The translations under genes and the position numbers were made by a program. Below, piece by piece: positions 18,369 to 26,801 of a DNA stretch of 64,000 bases. The stretch covers positions 2,272,001-2,336,000 of the forward strand of contig NZ_CP092827.1 of the NCBI RefSeq assembly GCF_022533585.1. The letters are read 5' to 3'. The notes under the pieces were generated by a model, which did no database searches, was not told the DNA's origin, and saw only the letters and a program-made list of their open reading frames with translations. Every line of letters starts with the position of its first letter. The stretch's first letter is position 1. This DNA is from Pseudomonas sp. LS.1a. Lineage in GTDB: Bacteria > Pseudomonadota > Gammaproteobacteria > Pseudomonadales > Pseudomonadaceae.

Positions 18369-18417
18369 AATTTCACTCAGTGACAGCTATTTTGAAATTA
18401 TTCCACTGACTGAAATT
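18369..18417. promoter_or_regulatory. Candidate IclR operator: 14-bp inverted repeat with 21-bp spacer
   Basis: Arm one is AATTTCACTCAGTG at 18369-18382 and arm two is CACTGACTGAAATT at 18404-18417; the arms are reverse complements with one mismatch. The site sits between the divergent ABC operon (start 18188) and the IclR gene (start 18437), its right arm ending 19 bp before the regulator's ATG, which fits autorepression and operon control. Binding by the neighbouring IclR protein is inferred. Confidence 0.65.
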
Positions 18418-18436
18418 TGCAGGGGTTTAGCGAAAA

Positions 18437-19264
18437 ATGGATTCCGATAAACGAAACGAACAGGCCAGGGAAGTGGGTGTCAGTGCGGTGTCCCGTTTGT
18501 TCGCCGTGTTGCGAGCGCTGGGCGATTGCGGCGGCGAGGGTGAGAAGGTCAGCCAGCTGGCACAGCGGGTGGGCCTGGCGCAACCCACCACCCACCGTCT
18601 GTTGCGCAGCCTGATTGAAGAAGGCATGGTCGACCAGTGCGCGACCAGCAAGCGCTACCGCCTGAGCCTGGACTTCTTTGCCCTGGCGGCCAAGGCCGGG
18701 CAAGCGGGCAACCTGCGCGATGTGGTGCGCCCGAGCCTGCTGCGGCTGTCGGCCTCGCTGGGTGATTCGCTGTTTCTGCTGGCGCGTTCGGGGTTTGATG
18801 CGGTGTGCCTGGACCGTAGCGAAGGGCCATACCCGATCCGTACCTTCACTGGCGATATTGGCGGCCGGGTGGCCTTGGGCGTGGGGCAGGGCAGCCTGGC
18901 TATCCTGGCTTTCCTGCCAGAGGAGGAGCGTGACGAGGTGATCCGTTACAACCTGCCGCGGCTGAAGGATTTCCACCATTACGACGAAGTCATGTTGCGC
19001 GCCGAAATCGACAATGTGCGCAGCCTCGGCTATGCGGGGCGCAACACCGGTGTGCTCGATGGCATGGCCGGCCTGGCGGTGCCGATCCTCGATCGCAACG
19101 GCCATGCGGTGGCGGCCCTGAGCGTGGCGACCATCAGCGACCGCCTGGGGCCCAACCGCATGCCGACCGTGGTGGCGCTGCTCAAGCGTGAGGCGGCGGC
19201 GATTGGCGAGCGGATCAACCCGTTCGACCCGGTGCTGCGCCGGCCTTCGCATGTGTTTGGTTGA
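18437..19264 (+). CDS. IclR family transcriptional regulator of the adjacent transport/dehydrogenase operon
   Basis: 275 aa. The winged helix lies at about 15-80 (SAVSRLFAVLRALGD, LAQRVGLAQPTTHRLLRSL), followed by the IclR effector domain with SLFLLARSGFDAVCLDR and GMAGLAVPILDRNGHAVAALSVA. It is divergent from the ABC/dehydrogenase operon, so it is probably its regulator, responding to the imported compound. No second gene follows; a long REP array starts 12 bp after the stop. Confidence 0.9.
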   Translation: MDSDKRNEQAREVGVSAVSRLFAVLRALGDCGGEGEKVSQLAQRVGLAQPTTHRLLRSLIEEGMVDQCATSKRYRLSLDFFALAAKAGQAGNLRDVVRPSLLRLSASLGDSLFLLARSGFDAVCLDRSEGPYPIRTFTGDIGGRVALGVGQGSLAILAFLPEEERDEVIRYNLPRLKDFHHYDEVMLRAEIDNVRSLGYAGRNTGVLDGMAGLAVPILDRNGHAVAALSVATISDRLGPNRMPTVVALLKREAAAIGERINPFDPVLRRPSHVFG

Positions 19265-19276
19265 GGGCCATTTTGC

Positions 19277-20388
19277 TCAGGGCAGTTGTTTCTGCCGGTA
19301 CGGGGCAAGCCCAGGGCCGGATGCTGTCCCTGTGGGAGCGGGTTCACCCGCGAAGCAGGCAACGCGGTGGATGGCACCGGCTTCGCCGGTGTTCGCGGGT
19401 GAACCCGCTCCCACACTGAACCGAGCAAACGTTCGAGGTGCTGGTCAGGGCAGTTGTTTCTGCCGGTAGGGAGCAGGCCTGGGCCGGATGCTGTCCCTGT
19501 GGGAGCGGGTTCACCCGCGAAGCAGGCAACGCGGTGGATGGCACCGGCTTCGCCGGTGTTCGCGGGTGAACCCGCTCCCACACTGAACCGAGCAAACGTT
19601 CGAGGTGCTGGTCAGGGCAGTTGTTTCTGCCGGTAGGGAGCAGGCCTGGGCCGGATGCTGTCCCTGTGGGAGCGGGTTCACCCGCGAAGCAGGCAACGCG
19701 GTGGATGGCACCGGCTTCGCCGGTGTTCGCGGGTGAACCCGCTCCCACACTGAACCGAGCAAACGTTCGAGGTGCTGGTCAGGGCAGTTGTTTCTGCCGG
19801 TAGGGAGCAGGCCTGGGCCGGATGCTGTCCCTGTGGGAGCGGGTTCACCCGCGAAGCAGGCAACGCGGTGGATGGCACCGGCTTCGCCGGTGTTCGCGGG
19901 TGAACCCGCTCCCACACTGAACCGAGCAAACGTTCGAGGTGCTGGTCAGGGCAGTTGTTTCTGCCGGTAGGGAGCAGGCCTGGGCCGGATGCTGTCCCTG
20001 TGGGAGCGGGTTCACCCGCGAAGCAGGCAACGCGGTGGATGGCACCGGCTTCGCCGGTGTTCGCGGGTGAACCCGCTCCCACACTGAACCGAGCAAACGT
20101 TCGAGGTGCTGGTCAGGGCAGTTGTTTCTGCCGGTAGGGAGCAGGCCTGGGCCGGATGCTGTCCCTGTGGGAGCGGGTTCACCCGCGAAGCAGGCAACGC
20201 GGTGGATGGCACCGGCTTCGCCGGTGTTCGCGGGTGAACCCGCTCCCACACTGAACCGAGCAAACGTTCGAGGTGCTGGTCAGGGCAGTTGTTTCTGCCG
20301 GTACGGAGCAGGCCTGGGCCGGATGCTGTCCCTGTGGGAGCGGGTTCACCCGCGAAGCAGGCAACGCGGTGGATGGCACCGGCTTCGC
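19277..20388. repeat. Tandem array of 167-bp units, six full and one truncated, each with paired REP palindromes
   Basis: Units begin TCAGGGCAGTTGTTTCTGCC at 19277, 19445, 19612, 19779, 19946, 20113 and 20280. The period is 167 bp, 168 for the first unit, which also has small differences. The last unit stops at TGGCACCGGCTTCGC. Each unit contains GTGGGAGCGGGTTCACCCGC and its reverse complement about 65 bp apart, forming a BIME-like hairpin of two inverted REPs. Units 2-6 look identical by eye. Apparent reading frames in both directions across the array are artefacts of the repeat. Confidence 0.95.
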
Positions 20389-20396
20389 ATACCTGC

Positions 20397-22250
20397 CTAC
20401 TCCGTCGCCTCGGCCACGCCCTGGTCTTCACCCAGGAACCCGCCGCTCTGGTGCTGCCACAACCGCGCATAAGTGCCATTCTTCGCCAGCAGTTGCGCAT
20501 GGGTGCCTTGCTCGATGATGCGCCCTTCATCCATCACGATCAGCCGGTCCATGGCAGCAATCGTCGACAACCGGTGGGCGATGGCGATGACGGTCTTGCC
20601 TTGCATCATTTCATCCAGGCTCTCCTGGATGGCCACTTCCACTTCCGAGTCCAGCGCACTGGTGGCTTCGTCCAGCAGCAGGATCGGCGCGTTCTTCAGC
20701 ATCACCCGGGCAATCGCGATGCGCTGGCGCTGACCACCTGACAACTTGATGCCGCGCTCACCCACCAGGGTGTCGTAACCGATGTTGCCCTGGCGGTCGC
20801 TGAGCTGGCTGATGAAGCCATCGGCCTGGGCGTTGGCCGCAGCGGCGCGGATCTGCGCCTCGGTCGCATCGGGGCGGCCATAGGCGATGTTGTCGCGAAT
20901 CGAACGGTGCAGCAGCGAGGTGTCCTGGGTGACCATGCCGATGGCGCCGCGCAGACTGTCCTGAGTGACCTTGGCCACGTTCTGCCCGTCGATGCGGATT
21001 TCACCACGATCCACGTCGTAGAAGCGCAGTAGCAGGTTGATCAAGGTGGACTTGCCGGCGCCGGAGCGGCCGACCAGGCCGACTTTTTCGCCCGGGCGGA
21101 TGTGCAGGCTCAGGTCGTTGAGCACCTGACGCTCGCCGTTGTAGTTGAAGCTGACCTTGTCAAAACTCACCGCGCCCCCCGTGGTTACCAGCTCCACAGC
21201 ATCCGGCGCATCCTTTACCTTGGGGCCGCGGGTGAGGGTGGCCATGCCGTCCTGCACGGTGCCGATGTTTTCGAACAGCGAGGTGATCTCCCACATGATC
21301 CAGTGCGACATGCCGTTGATACGCAAGGCCATGGCGGTGATCGCCGCCACCGCCCCGGTGCCGACCTGGCCTTGGTGCCACAACCACAACGCATAGCCGC
21401 CAGCCGCAATGATCAAGCCCACCACCAGCGCCTGGTTGACGATTTCGAACTGGCTGACCAGACGCATCTGGCGAAAGCCGGTCTGCTTGAAGTCCTCCAT
21501 GGCGGCGCGCGCGAAGTGCGCTTCGCGATTGGCGTGCGAGAACAATTTCACCGTGGTGATATTGGTGTAGGCATCAGAAACCCGCCCGGTCATCGACGAT
21601 CGGGCATTGGCCTGCTCCTGGCCGACCTTGCCCAGGCGTGGTACGAAATACAGCATGGCCAGGCCGAACAGCACGACCCAGGCAATGAATGGCAGCATCA
21701 GCTTCAGGGCAAAGCCACCGGCCAGGGCAATGATCGCGATGAAGTACACGCCGATCCCGGGCAGGATTTCGATGAGGGTGAACAACACATCGCGTACTGC
21801 CAGTGCCGTCTGCATCACCTTGGTGGTGACCCGGCCGGAAAACTCGTCAGAGAAGAACGACAAGCTCTGGCGCAGCATCAGCCGGTGAAAGTCCCAGCGC
21901 AGTCGCAGCGGCAAGTTGATCGCCAGTACCTGATGTTGAACCATGGTACGCAGCGCCACCAGTCCGATGCTGACCAGCAGGACGATGCCGATGCCCCACA
22001 GCACTCGCTTTTCTTCAGGGCCAACGGCGCCGCCGGCTTGCCATGCCGCGAGCAGGTCGACCACCTGGCCGAGGAAGGCAAACAGCCAGGCTTCGTAGAT
22101 CGAGACCCCGGCACTGAGCAATGCCAGTGCCAGGATGTAGCCACGGGCGCCGCGGGTACAGGCCCACATGAAGCGCAACAGGCCCATCGGCGGCGGTGGC
22201 ACCTCGTCGGGTGGGAAGGGGTCGAGCCAGCGCTCAAAGATACGAAGCAT
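20397..22250 (-). CDS. ABC exporter, fused membrane and ATPase domains (MsbA/MDR type)
   Basis: 617 aa half-transporter. Membrane domain about residues 35-325 with six segments; ATPase domain about 365-600 with Walker A GRSGAGKS, signature KLSGGQRQR, Walker B ILLLDEATSALDSE and the H-loop IAHRLST. It should work as a homodimer exporting a lipid or hydrophobic compound; the substrate cannot be predicted. It is transcribed away from the cellulose operon, sharing the 22251-22597 intergenic region with it, and its 3' end abuts the 167-bp array. Confidence 0.9.
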   Translation of the reverse strand: MLRIFERWLDPFPPDEVPPPPMGLLRFMWACTRGARGYILALALLSAGVSIYEAWLFAFLGQVVDLLAAWQAGGAVGPEEKRVLWGIGIVLLVSIGLVALRTMVQHQVLAINLPLRLRWDFHRLMLRQSLSFFSDEFSGRVTTKVMQTALAVRDVLFTLIEILPGIGVYFIAIIALAGGFALKLMLPFIAWVVLFGLAMLYFVPRLGKVGQEQANARSSMTGRVSDAYTNITTVKLFSHANREAHFARAAMEDFKQTGFRQMRLVSQFEIVNQALVVGLIIAAGGYALWLWHQGQVGTGAVAAITAMALRINGMSHWIMWEITSLFENIGTVQDGMATLTRGPKVKDAPDAVELVTTGGAVSFDKVSFNYNGERQVLNDLSLHIRPGEKVGLVGRSGAGKSTLINLLLRFYDVDRGEIRIDGQNVAKVTQDSLRGAIGMVTQDTSLLHRSIRDNIAYGRPDATEAQIRAAAANAQADGFISQLSDRQGNIGYDTLVGERGIKLSGGQRQRIAIARVMLKNAPILLLDEATSALDSEVEVAIQESLDEMMQGKTVIAIAHRLSTIAAMDRLIVMDEGRIIEQGTHAQLLAKNGTYARLWQHQSGGFLGEDQGVAEATE

Positions 22251-22597
22251 GCTTGTCTCCGGAAAGTCCGTTTTCGCTTAGCCGGTAACCATAACGCACA
22301 GCGAGGCATTCGCCTGTCGACAAGCCGGGCGTGGGCTGCAAAGCAGCCCTGGTCAAACCGGCAAACCTTAACTGACTGACACTGGCCCTACGGCGGTTGT
22401 TAACAAAACTTTGCAATTTATTACATTTCTGCTTTATCTCGTTTTTCCTATGTGCTGTAGAATTGACGTTTTAGGCTGTCTCTCATCTACTTGTCGTTTT
22501 TTTGACGTATGTCATGATGCCCCAGTTGCAGATGAGCTACCGTTGCCTTCCAAACCGTTCAATCTAATTTTGCAGAGCCAGTGTTTTGACGAATGGA
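22251..22597. promoter_or_regulatory. Divergent promoter region of the ABC exporter and the cellulose operon
   Basis: About 350 bp without a convincing gene, and more A+T-rich than its surroundings. It has a perfect 10-bp palindrome TTGTTAACAA at 22397-22406, T-rich tracts (around 22440 and 22497-22503), and a small inverted repeat TGAC-GTAT-GTCA at 22503-22514. A -10-like TAGAAT occurs near 22459 but I find no good -35. The cellulose operon must be expressed from here, since all later junctions overlap. A FleQ or c-di-GMP-dependent site is plausible from other pseudomonads but I do not see a clear consensus. Confidence 0.45.
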
Positions 22598-24088
22598 ATG
22601 CCGTTGTTGGCTATTTCCGGCTTAGGCGCCGAAAGCAGTCAGCTTCATGTACAAGGACTGTATTGGTTGGCCTGTGACAGCACAGAAGACGCCACCTTGC
22701 TATGCCGCCAGGTGCTCGGGGGGCTGCTCAAGCCCGTTCGGGCAGCCTTGGTCGCCGATGCGCAAGCCATGGGTGACGTGCTGGGTGCGCTCGATGCCGC
22801 GCAGGGCCCTGCCGAACTGGCGCTGTACGAAGCTGACCCGCAAGCCGTCCAGCACCTGGTCGATGACCTGCCGCGTATCGACGCTGCCGGGCGTGTGCTG
22901 GTGCTGCTGGGGTCCGCCGACGCCTGGGGTACCGGCAACGTTGAACGCTGGTGCAATACGCTGCGCCCGGTGTTGTTGGCCGAGGCCGCGCTATTGCTGG
23001 TCATCAGTAGCGGCCAGAGCGCCGGGTTGGTAGAGCGCCTGCGCGTGTTCAACCAGAGTGTCGATGGGCTGGCCCAGGTGTACCGCGGCAAAGGCGGGGT
23101 ACGCTACCTGCAGCATTTCTGGAGCAACCCGCTCGGCAAAACCGGTACGCGTGATGTGGAACTTACGCGGCTTGACGCGGGCTTTGCCGCTGCCGGGGCG
23201 CCGCAGGCACCCAGCGACACCGGTGGCGACGAGCTGTTGTGCCTGGCCCAGCGCCCGGTGCTGGAAGGTGCGCCAGCCTTCTCCGAGCACTGGCAGGTCT
23301 GCGAGAGCCTTGAGGAACTGGGCGCCAAAGCCAGCCGGGCGGTTTCCGCCACGGTCATCTTTGCCATGGATGGCGGGCAGCGGCTGGATAGCCTGGCGCG
23401 CCAGCTGCACCGCTTGCGCCAGTTGCGTGGCAGTGCTCTGAAGCTGGTGGTGCGCGAGATGGCGCCGACCCTGCGCTACCAGGACGAACAGCTGTTGCTG
23501 GCCTGCGGGGCCAGCCAGATCGTGCCGTTCGGTGCCAGCCTGTCTCGCTTCCTGACCATGGTCGAGAGCATCCAGGGATACCTCTGGCGCCGGCACCTGC
23601 CAAGCGATTTCGATGCCTTGCTCGCACGCCTGCGGCCGCTGGCCATTTGCGGGCTGGTGGCGCCGAGCGCGTTCGCCGAAGCCGTGCAGACCATGTGGCA
23701 CGGGGTGCGCAACGGCGAAATCGTCCACCAGTTGCTGGTGTTGCGCCCGGCCCCTGGCCTGACCCCGCTGCAAGCTTGCTCGCGTACGGTGTTTCGCCGC
23801 GACGGTGACATCGCCTGCGTGGTGGGCGAAGTGCTGTTCCTGTTCCTGTTCGCCTGCCGCTCCGAAGGCGTCGAACAAGCGCTTGACCACATCTTCCAGT
23901 TGTCGTGGAAAGAGCTGTTCATCAGCCAGGAGGTGCTTGCCGGTGTCGATAGCCTGGCCAGCCCTGCCTTCCTCGACGACAGTGTGCCACGGCCACCCCG
24001 GCTCGACGCGGCAGCGCACCTGTCTGCCCAGGCACGGCCGGCCCTGGCGCCGCGCCGGGTTGCCTTGGGCAAGCGGGGTACCGCATGA
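22598..24088 (+). CDS. bcsE: Cellulose biosynthesis c-di-GMP-binding protein BcsE
   Basis: About 496 aa. The C-terminal half matches the BcsE GIL domain: VLEGAPAFSEHWQV, then RGSALKLVVREMAPTLRYQDEQLLLACGA in sections; the R-Y-Q-D (about residues 293-296) is the RxxD c-di-GMP-binding I-site, conserved as in the enterobacterial protein (RATD). BcsE binds c-di-GMP and boosts cellulose secretion through BcsF and BcsR/Q. The start is uncertain: an in-frame TTG at 22586 lies just upstream and no strong ribosome site distinguishes them. It overlaps bcsF by ATGA. The N-terminal part is more divergent than the GIL domain. Confidence 0.88.
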   Translation: MPLLAISGLGAESSQLHVQGLYWLACDSTEDATLLCRQVLGGLLKPVRAALVADAQAMGDVLGALDAAQGPAELALYEADPQAVQHLVDDLPRIDAAGRVLVLLGSADAWGTGNVERWCNTLRPVLLAEAALLLVISSGQSAGLVERLRVFNQSVDGLAQVYRGKGGVRYLQHFWSNPLGKTGTRDVELTRLDAGFAAAGAPQAPSDTGGDELLCLAQRPVLEGAPAFSEHWQVCESLEELGAKASRAVSATVIFAMDGGQRLDSLARQLHRLRQLRGSALKLVVREMAPTLRYQDEQLLLACGASQIVPFGASLSRFLTMVESIQGYLWRRHLPSDFDALLARLRPLAICGLVAPSAFAEAVQTMWHGVRNGEIVHQLLVLRPAPGLTPLQACSRTVFRRDGDIACVVGEVLFLFLFACRSEGVEQALDHIFQLSWKELFISQEVLAGVDSLASPAFLDDSVPRPPRLDAAAHLSAQARPALAPRRVALGKRGTA

Positions 24089-24270
24089 ACTTCGTGCAAC
24101 TGCTGCAAGTGATCGGCATTACGGCGCTGGTCACCTTGGCGCTGGCCCTGCTGCTGTTGCGCCTGCGTGCCACGCTGCGCGACTGGCTGCGCCGCCGCCT
24201 TCCACCCCGTTACCTGAAACCGCGGGGTGTACGCCACCGCGCTGCACGCCAGGAACCCCGTAATGACTAA
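24085..24270 (+). CDS. bcsF: Cellulose biosynthesis membrane protein BcsF
   Basis: 61 aa. A single membrane helix (about residues 5-27: LLQVIGITALVTLALALLLL) is followed by a strongly basic tail (LRDWLRRRLPPRYLKPRG). Size, topology and location between bcsE and bcsG identify BcsF, which recruits BcsE to the inner-membrane synthase complex. It overlaps bcsE by 4 bp and bcsG by 8 bp. Confidence 0.85.
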   Translation: MNFVQLLQVIGITALVTLALALLLLRLRATLRDWLRRRLPPRYLKPRGVRHRAARQEPRND

Positions 24271-25882
24271 TACATCCGCCACGTTCCCGGTACTGGCCCG
24301 CTGGCCTGGGCTGGGAGGGTGGAACCTCTATTTCCTGGCCAAGTTCCTGCTGGTCGCCCTTGGCATGCTCGACTTCCAGGCGCTGCCGAACCTGCTGTTC
24401 GCCGCGTTTCTACTGGTGCCGTTGCCGGGCAAGTGGCTGCGTATTGCGCGGCAGCTGGCCGCAGTACCGATTGGCATCGCGTTGTTCTACCAGGACACCT
24501 GGCTGCCGCCCTTCAGCCGCCTGCTGGCGCAGCCGGGGGTGTTCGATTTTTCGTGGGACTACCTGCTCGAACTGCTCGGCCGGTTCATCAACTGGAACCT
24601 GCTGGGTGCGCTGGCGTTGTTGCTGGTGGGCTACCTGTACCTGCGCCATTGGCTGCGGCTGAGTACCCTGAGCCTGCTGGGTCTGGCGTGGTTGGCCGTT
24701 GGCGGCCTGCCATCGCTGGGGTTCAACGCGGGCCAGGCACCTGGCGCCGCGGCTGCCAGCCCCGCCGAGCAGGCGCAGGCCACCGCGGTTGCCGACAACG
24801 CCACGCTCGACAGCTGGCTCGAGCGGTTCTTCGCCAGTGAGCGTGAACGGGTGACAGCATTCCCGGCCATGAAGGCCGATGAGCAGCCGTTTGACCTGCT
24901 GGTAATCAACATCTGTTCGCTGGCCTGGGATGACCTGTCCGCCGTCGGGTTGCGAGACAACCCGCTGTTCTCGCGCCTGGACGTGATCTTTGACCAGTTC
25001 AACTCGGCCACGTCCTACAGCGGGCCGGCTGCCATCCGCGTGCTGCGAGCCAGCTGCGGGCAGTCGTCCCACGCCGGCCTTTACCAGGCCGCCCCGGAGC
25101 AATGCCTGTTGTTCCAGAACCTGGCCAGGCTCGGCTTCCAGAGCAACACCTTGCTCAACCACAGCGGCCGCTTCGACAACTTCATCGGCGACATCACCCA
25201 GCAGCACATGCCACAACCTGGCCTGCGCAACACCGACTTCCCGCGGGCACTGGTCGGCTTCGACGGCTCGCCGATCGCCAGCGACCTCGAGGTGTTGCGC
25301 CGCTGGTGGGGGCAGCGCCAAGGCGCGTCGGCCGAGCATGTGTCGCTGTTCTACAACAGCATCAGCCTGCATGACGGCAACCGTATCGTCACCGCCGACG
25401 GCGGTACCCGTGTGGCCGATTACACCACCCGCGCCACCCGCCTGTTCGGCGAGCTGGGCAGCTTCCTCGATGAACTGGAGCGCAGCGGCCGTCGCGTGGT
25501 CGTGGCCTTTGTCCCGGAACATGGCGCCGCGCTGCATGGCGACCGCATGCAGCTGTCGGGCATGCGTGAAATCCCCACACCGTCGATTACCCATGTGCCG
25601 GTGGGCCTGAAGTTCATCGGCATGGGCCAGCCTGCCCGCAGCGAGCCGCTGCATGTTTCGGCACCCACCAGCTACCTGGCGCTGTCCGAGCTGATCTCGC
25701 GCGTGTATGCGGGCCTGGGCGAGCAGCAGGTGCTGGATGTGCCCAGCCTGTTGAGCGACCTGCCGACCACCGAACCGGTCGCGGAAACCGCAGGTGCGCA
25801 GATACTGAACTACCAGGGGCGCGCCTACATGCGCCTGCAAGGCCAGCCCGACTGGCAGCCTATCCCGAAGGAGCGCCCATGA
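24263..25882 (+). CDS. bcsG: Cellulose phosphoethanolamine transferase BcsG
   Basis: 539 aa. Four to five membrane segments occupy the first ~150 residues; the periplasmic domain after ~170 is of the alkaline-phosphatase-like transferase type. The segment NSATSYSGPAAIRVLRASCG (residues 247-266) contains the nucleophile region and the conserved disulfide-type Cys; FVPEHGAALHGDRMQLSGMR supplies metal-ligand residues. BcsG moves phosphoethanolamine from a phospholipid to glucose residues of nascent cellulose. The ATG at 24263 is chosen over an upstream in-frame start at 24227 because it gives the family N-terminus ending in WPGLGGWNLYFL. It overlaps bcsR by 4 bp. Confidence 0.92.
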   Translation: MTNTSATFPVLARWPGLGGWNLYFLAKFLLVALGMLDFQALPNLLFAAFLLVPLPGKWLRIARQLAAVPIGIALFYQDTWLPPFSRLLAQPGVFDFSWDYLLELLGRFINWNLLGALALLLVGYLYLRHWLRLSTLSLLGLAWLAVGGLPSLGFNAGQAPGAAAASPAEQAQATAVADNATLDSWLERFFASERERVTAFPAMKADEQPFDLLVINICSLAWDDLSAVGLRDNPLFSRLDVIFDQFNSATSYSGPAAIRVLRASCGQSSHAGLYQAAPEQCLLFQNLARLGFQSNTLLNHSGRFDNFIGDITQQHMPQPGLRNTDFPRALVGFDGSPIASDLEVLRRWWGQRQGASAEHVSLFYNSISLHDGNRIVTADGGTRVADYTTRATRLFGELGSFLDELERSGRRVVVAFVPEHGAALHGDRMQLSGMREIPTPSITHVPVGLKFIGMGQPARSEPLHVSAPTSYLALSELISRVYAGLGEQQVLDVPSLLSDLPTTEPVAETAGAQILNYQGRAYMRLQGQPDWQPIPKERP

Positions 25883-26097
25883 TCACTGGCAAGGCAGACC
25901 CTGCCGACCGCAGCGACGATATCGCCCAGTTGCGCCAGCACCTGGACATGCCGGACCTGAACTATCAGGACATCTCTTTGCTGGTGGGTGTCCAGCAGGC
26001 CCTGCAGCGCTGGCCGCTGCTGGGCGAAAGCTGCCGGGCCAGCGCCCAGGGCACGTTGTACACGACGGCGCCGCGGCGTGAGGTGCTGTCGCCATGA
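25879..26097 (+). CDS. bcsR: Cellulose biosynthesis protein BcsR
   Basis: 72 aa. The signature DIAQLRQHLDMPDLNYQDIS followed by LQRWPLLGE matches BcsR/YhjR, whose E. coli form has DYADIS and LKRWPLLAE. BcsR forms a complex with BcsQ that is needed for synthase assembly and BcsE recruitment. It overlaps bcsG and bcsQ by 4 bp each. It is easily missed because of its size. Confidence 0.88.
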   Translation: MITGKADPADRSDDIAQLRQHLDMPDLNYQDISLLVGVQQALQRWPLLGESCRASAQGTLYTTAPRREVLSP

Positions 26098-26801
26098 CCA
26101 GCCTGGCGTTGCACGGGGTGCGCGGTGGCCTGGGGCGCAGTGCCTTGCTGGCCGCGCTGGGCTATGCGTTGCAGGGGGCAGGGGAGCGGGTCCTGCTGGT
26201 CGACCTGTGCCCAAGCAATCTGCTTGGGCTGCACTTCAACCTGCCCCTCGACATGCGCGAGGGATGGGCGCTTGCCGAGTGGGAAGGGCGGCCGTTCAGC
26301 GATGCCCTGTACGAGGTGCTCGATGGCCTGAGCCTGATGCCGTTCGGCAATCTGCCTGCCGGCACGCGGCAGCCGTTGCCCGACGCTGAAGCCTGGCGCG
26401 CTCGCCAGGTCGAGTTGGCCGAACACTTCGACTGGTTGCTGTTCGACCTGCCGCAACTGCCGGCTGATGTTGCTGGCCAGAGCATCGAGACCGACGTGCG
26501 GGTATTGGTGGCTGAGGCCGAGATGGCCAGCCATCTGCTGCTCGGGCGCCGGCCGGTCGAGCAGTACGACCTGCTGCTCGTCAACCGCTACGACCCGGCC
26601 AGCCGCTTGCAGAGCGACCTGCTGATGGTGTGGCGCGACCTGTTCCGTGATCGTTTGCCAATCCAGGTGGTGCACCGTGACGAGGCCTTTCTCGAGGCCC
26701 TGGCGTGCAAGGCACCGCTTGGCCACTACGCGCCGCAGAGCCTGGCTTGCCGGGACGTGCAGAGCCTGGCGGTGCGCTGCCTGACGAGGCGCCGGTCGTG
26801 A
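26094..26801 (+). CDS. bcsQ: Cellulose synthase-associated ATPase-like protein BcsQ (MinD/ParA fold)
   Basis: 235 aa. It starts with the SIMIBI-type fold: MTSLALHGVRGGLGRSALL, then VLLVDLCPSNLLGLHFNLP and the later LLFDLPQLPADV. Overall similarity to BcsQ includes the late HRDEA motif. The P-loop reads RGGLGRS (residues 10-16), where ParA/MinD proteins have KGGxGK(T/S): both lysines are arginine, so hydrolysis may be altered. BcsQ organizes the synthase at the pole or membrane with BcsR. It ends in a GTGA overlap with bcsA. Confidence 0.9.
   Translation: MTSLALHGVRGGLGRSALLAALGYALQGAGERVLLVDLCPSNLLGLHFNLPLDMREGWALAEWEGRPFSDALYEVLDGLSLMPFGNLPAGTRQPLPDAEAWRARQVELAEHFDWLLFDLPQLPADVAGQSIETDVRVLVAEAEMASHLLLGRRPVEQYDLLLVNRYDPASRLQSDLLMVWRDLFRDRLPIQVVHRDEAFLEALACKAPLGHYAPQSLACRDVQSLAVRCLTRRRS

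Noticed and set aside
19277..20388. CRISPR array
   Set aside because: Spacers would have to be variable; here the whole 167-bp unit is identical and contains REP hairpins. No cas genes nearby.
19344..20530. Long, repeated open frames across the 167-bp array on both strands
   Set aside because: Each copy translates to the same residues; open only because the repeat length keeps no stops. Typical REP artefact.
22411..22677. 88-aa plus-strand frame overlapping the bcsE start
   Set aside because: It reads through the AT-rich promoter region and a different frame of bcsE; the residues resemble no BcsE N-terminus.
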